DNA from: Eremophila alpestris peregrina
Lineage: Eukaryota; Chordata; Aves; Passeriformes; Alaudidae
Length of the DNA: 64,000 nt
NCBI GenBank assembly: GCA_009792885.1
Contig: WMCF01000015.1
Span: forward strand, 16,618,813-16,682,812
Direction of reading: 5' to 3'
The position numbers were made by a program, and so were the translations under genes. The notes below the pieces were generated by a model that searched no databases, was not told the origin of the DNA, and worked only from the letters and a program-made list of their open reading frames with translations. Within the stretch, counting starts at the first letter, position 1. Each line of letters opens with the position of its first letter. Positions 63,885-64,000 of the stretch are shown in pieces.

Positions 63885-64000
63885 CTGCATCAGCTGAAGT
63901 GTGTGGGTTTGTAATGATTTCACAGCACACTGTGCCCACAGTTCAATCTAGAAGATAAAGCATTTGCCTTGGGTAAATGTACAAGTCAACAAGGCATTAA

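Noticed and set aside
1..64000. tRNA, rRNA, CRISPR array, bacterial or phage genes
   Set aside because: None seen. Repeats, splice signals and base composition are those of a vertebrate nuclear genome.

Overview
The window reads as noncoding-rich nuclear DNA from a bird, probably a passerine. This rests on several CR1 LINE 3' ends in both orientations, each ending in or starting from the ATTCTRTG-type terminal repeat typical of avian CR1, and on two LTRs of families I know from songbird genomes. There are no mammalian Alu, B1 or L1 elements. There are no operons, Shine-Dalgarno sites, dense ORFs, CRISPR arrays or rRNA genes. Most open frames are 60-100 codons, which is what chance gives in DNA of this composition.

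Layout. Bases 1-17.6 kb hold no recognisable gene. They contain a 174-base stretch with no G on the + strand (5630-5803) and a compact cluster of TTGTCAC and TTAATC words (15347-15460). A minus-strand CR1 lies at 17670-18232. A solo LTR with a perfect 5-bp target duplication spans 21261-22858 and contains the only assembly gap (21455-21798). A plus-strand CR1 occupies about 24261-24827. A minus-strand ERV 3' LTR (26435-27020) still carries part of its internal region, out to roughly 28200. A perfect 21-bp hairpin sits at 30668-30715 and a probable third LTR at about 31175-31688. A pyrimidine-skewed stretch (about 35200-36430) contains the longest gap-free chance ORF.

The main gene-level result is the 3' end of a spliced + strand gene. 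Three exons at 53307-53506, 53843-53885 and 54218-54344 have matching intron phases, short introns of 336 and 332 bp, a stop codon and a downstream AATAAA at 54692. Together they encode about 120 helix-rich C-terminal residues of a protein I do not recognise. Other open segments flanked by good splice sites (37494-37582, 40911-41143, 50815-50988) may be upstream exons of the same gene. If so, much of 37-54 kb is intron. The last 9 kb hold one old CR1 scrap (57182-57415), A/C-rich tracts and otherwise unremarkable sequence.
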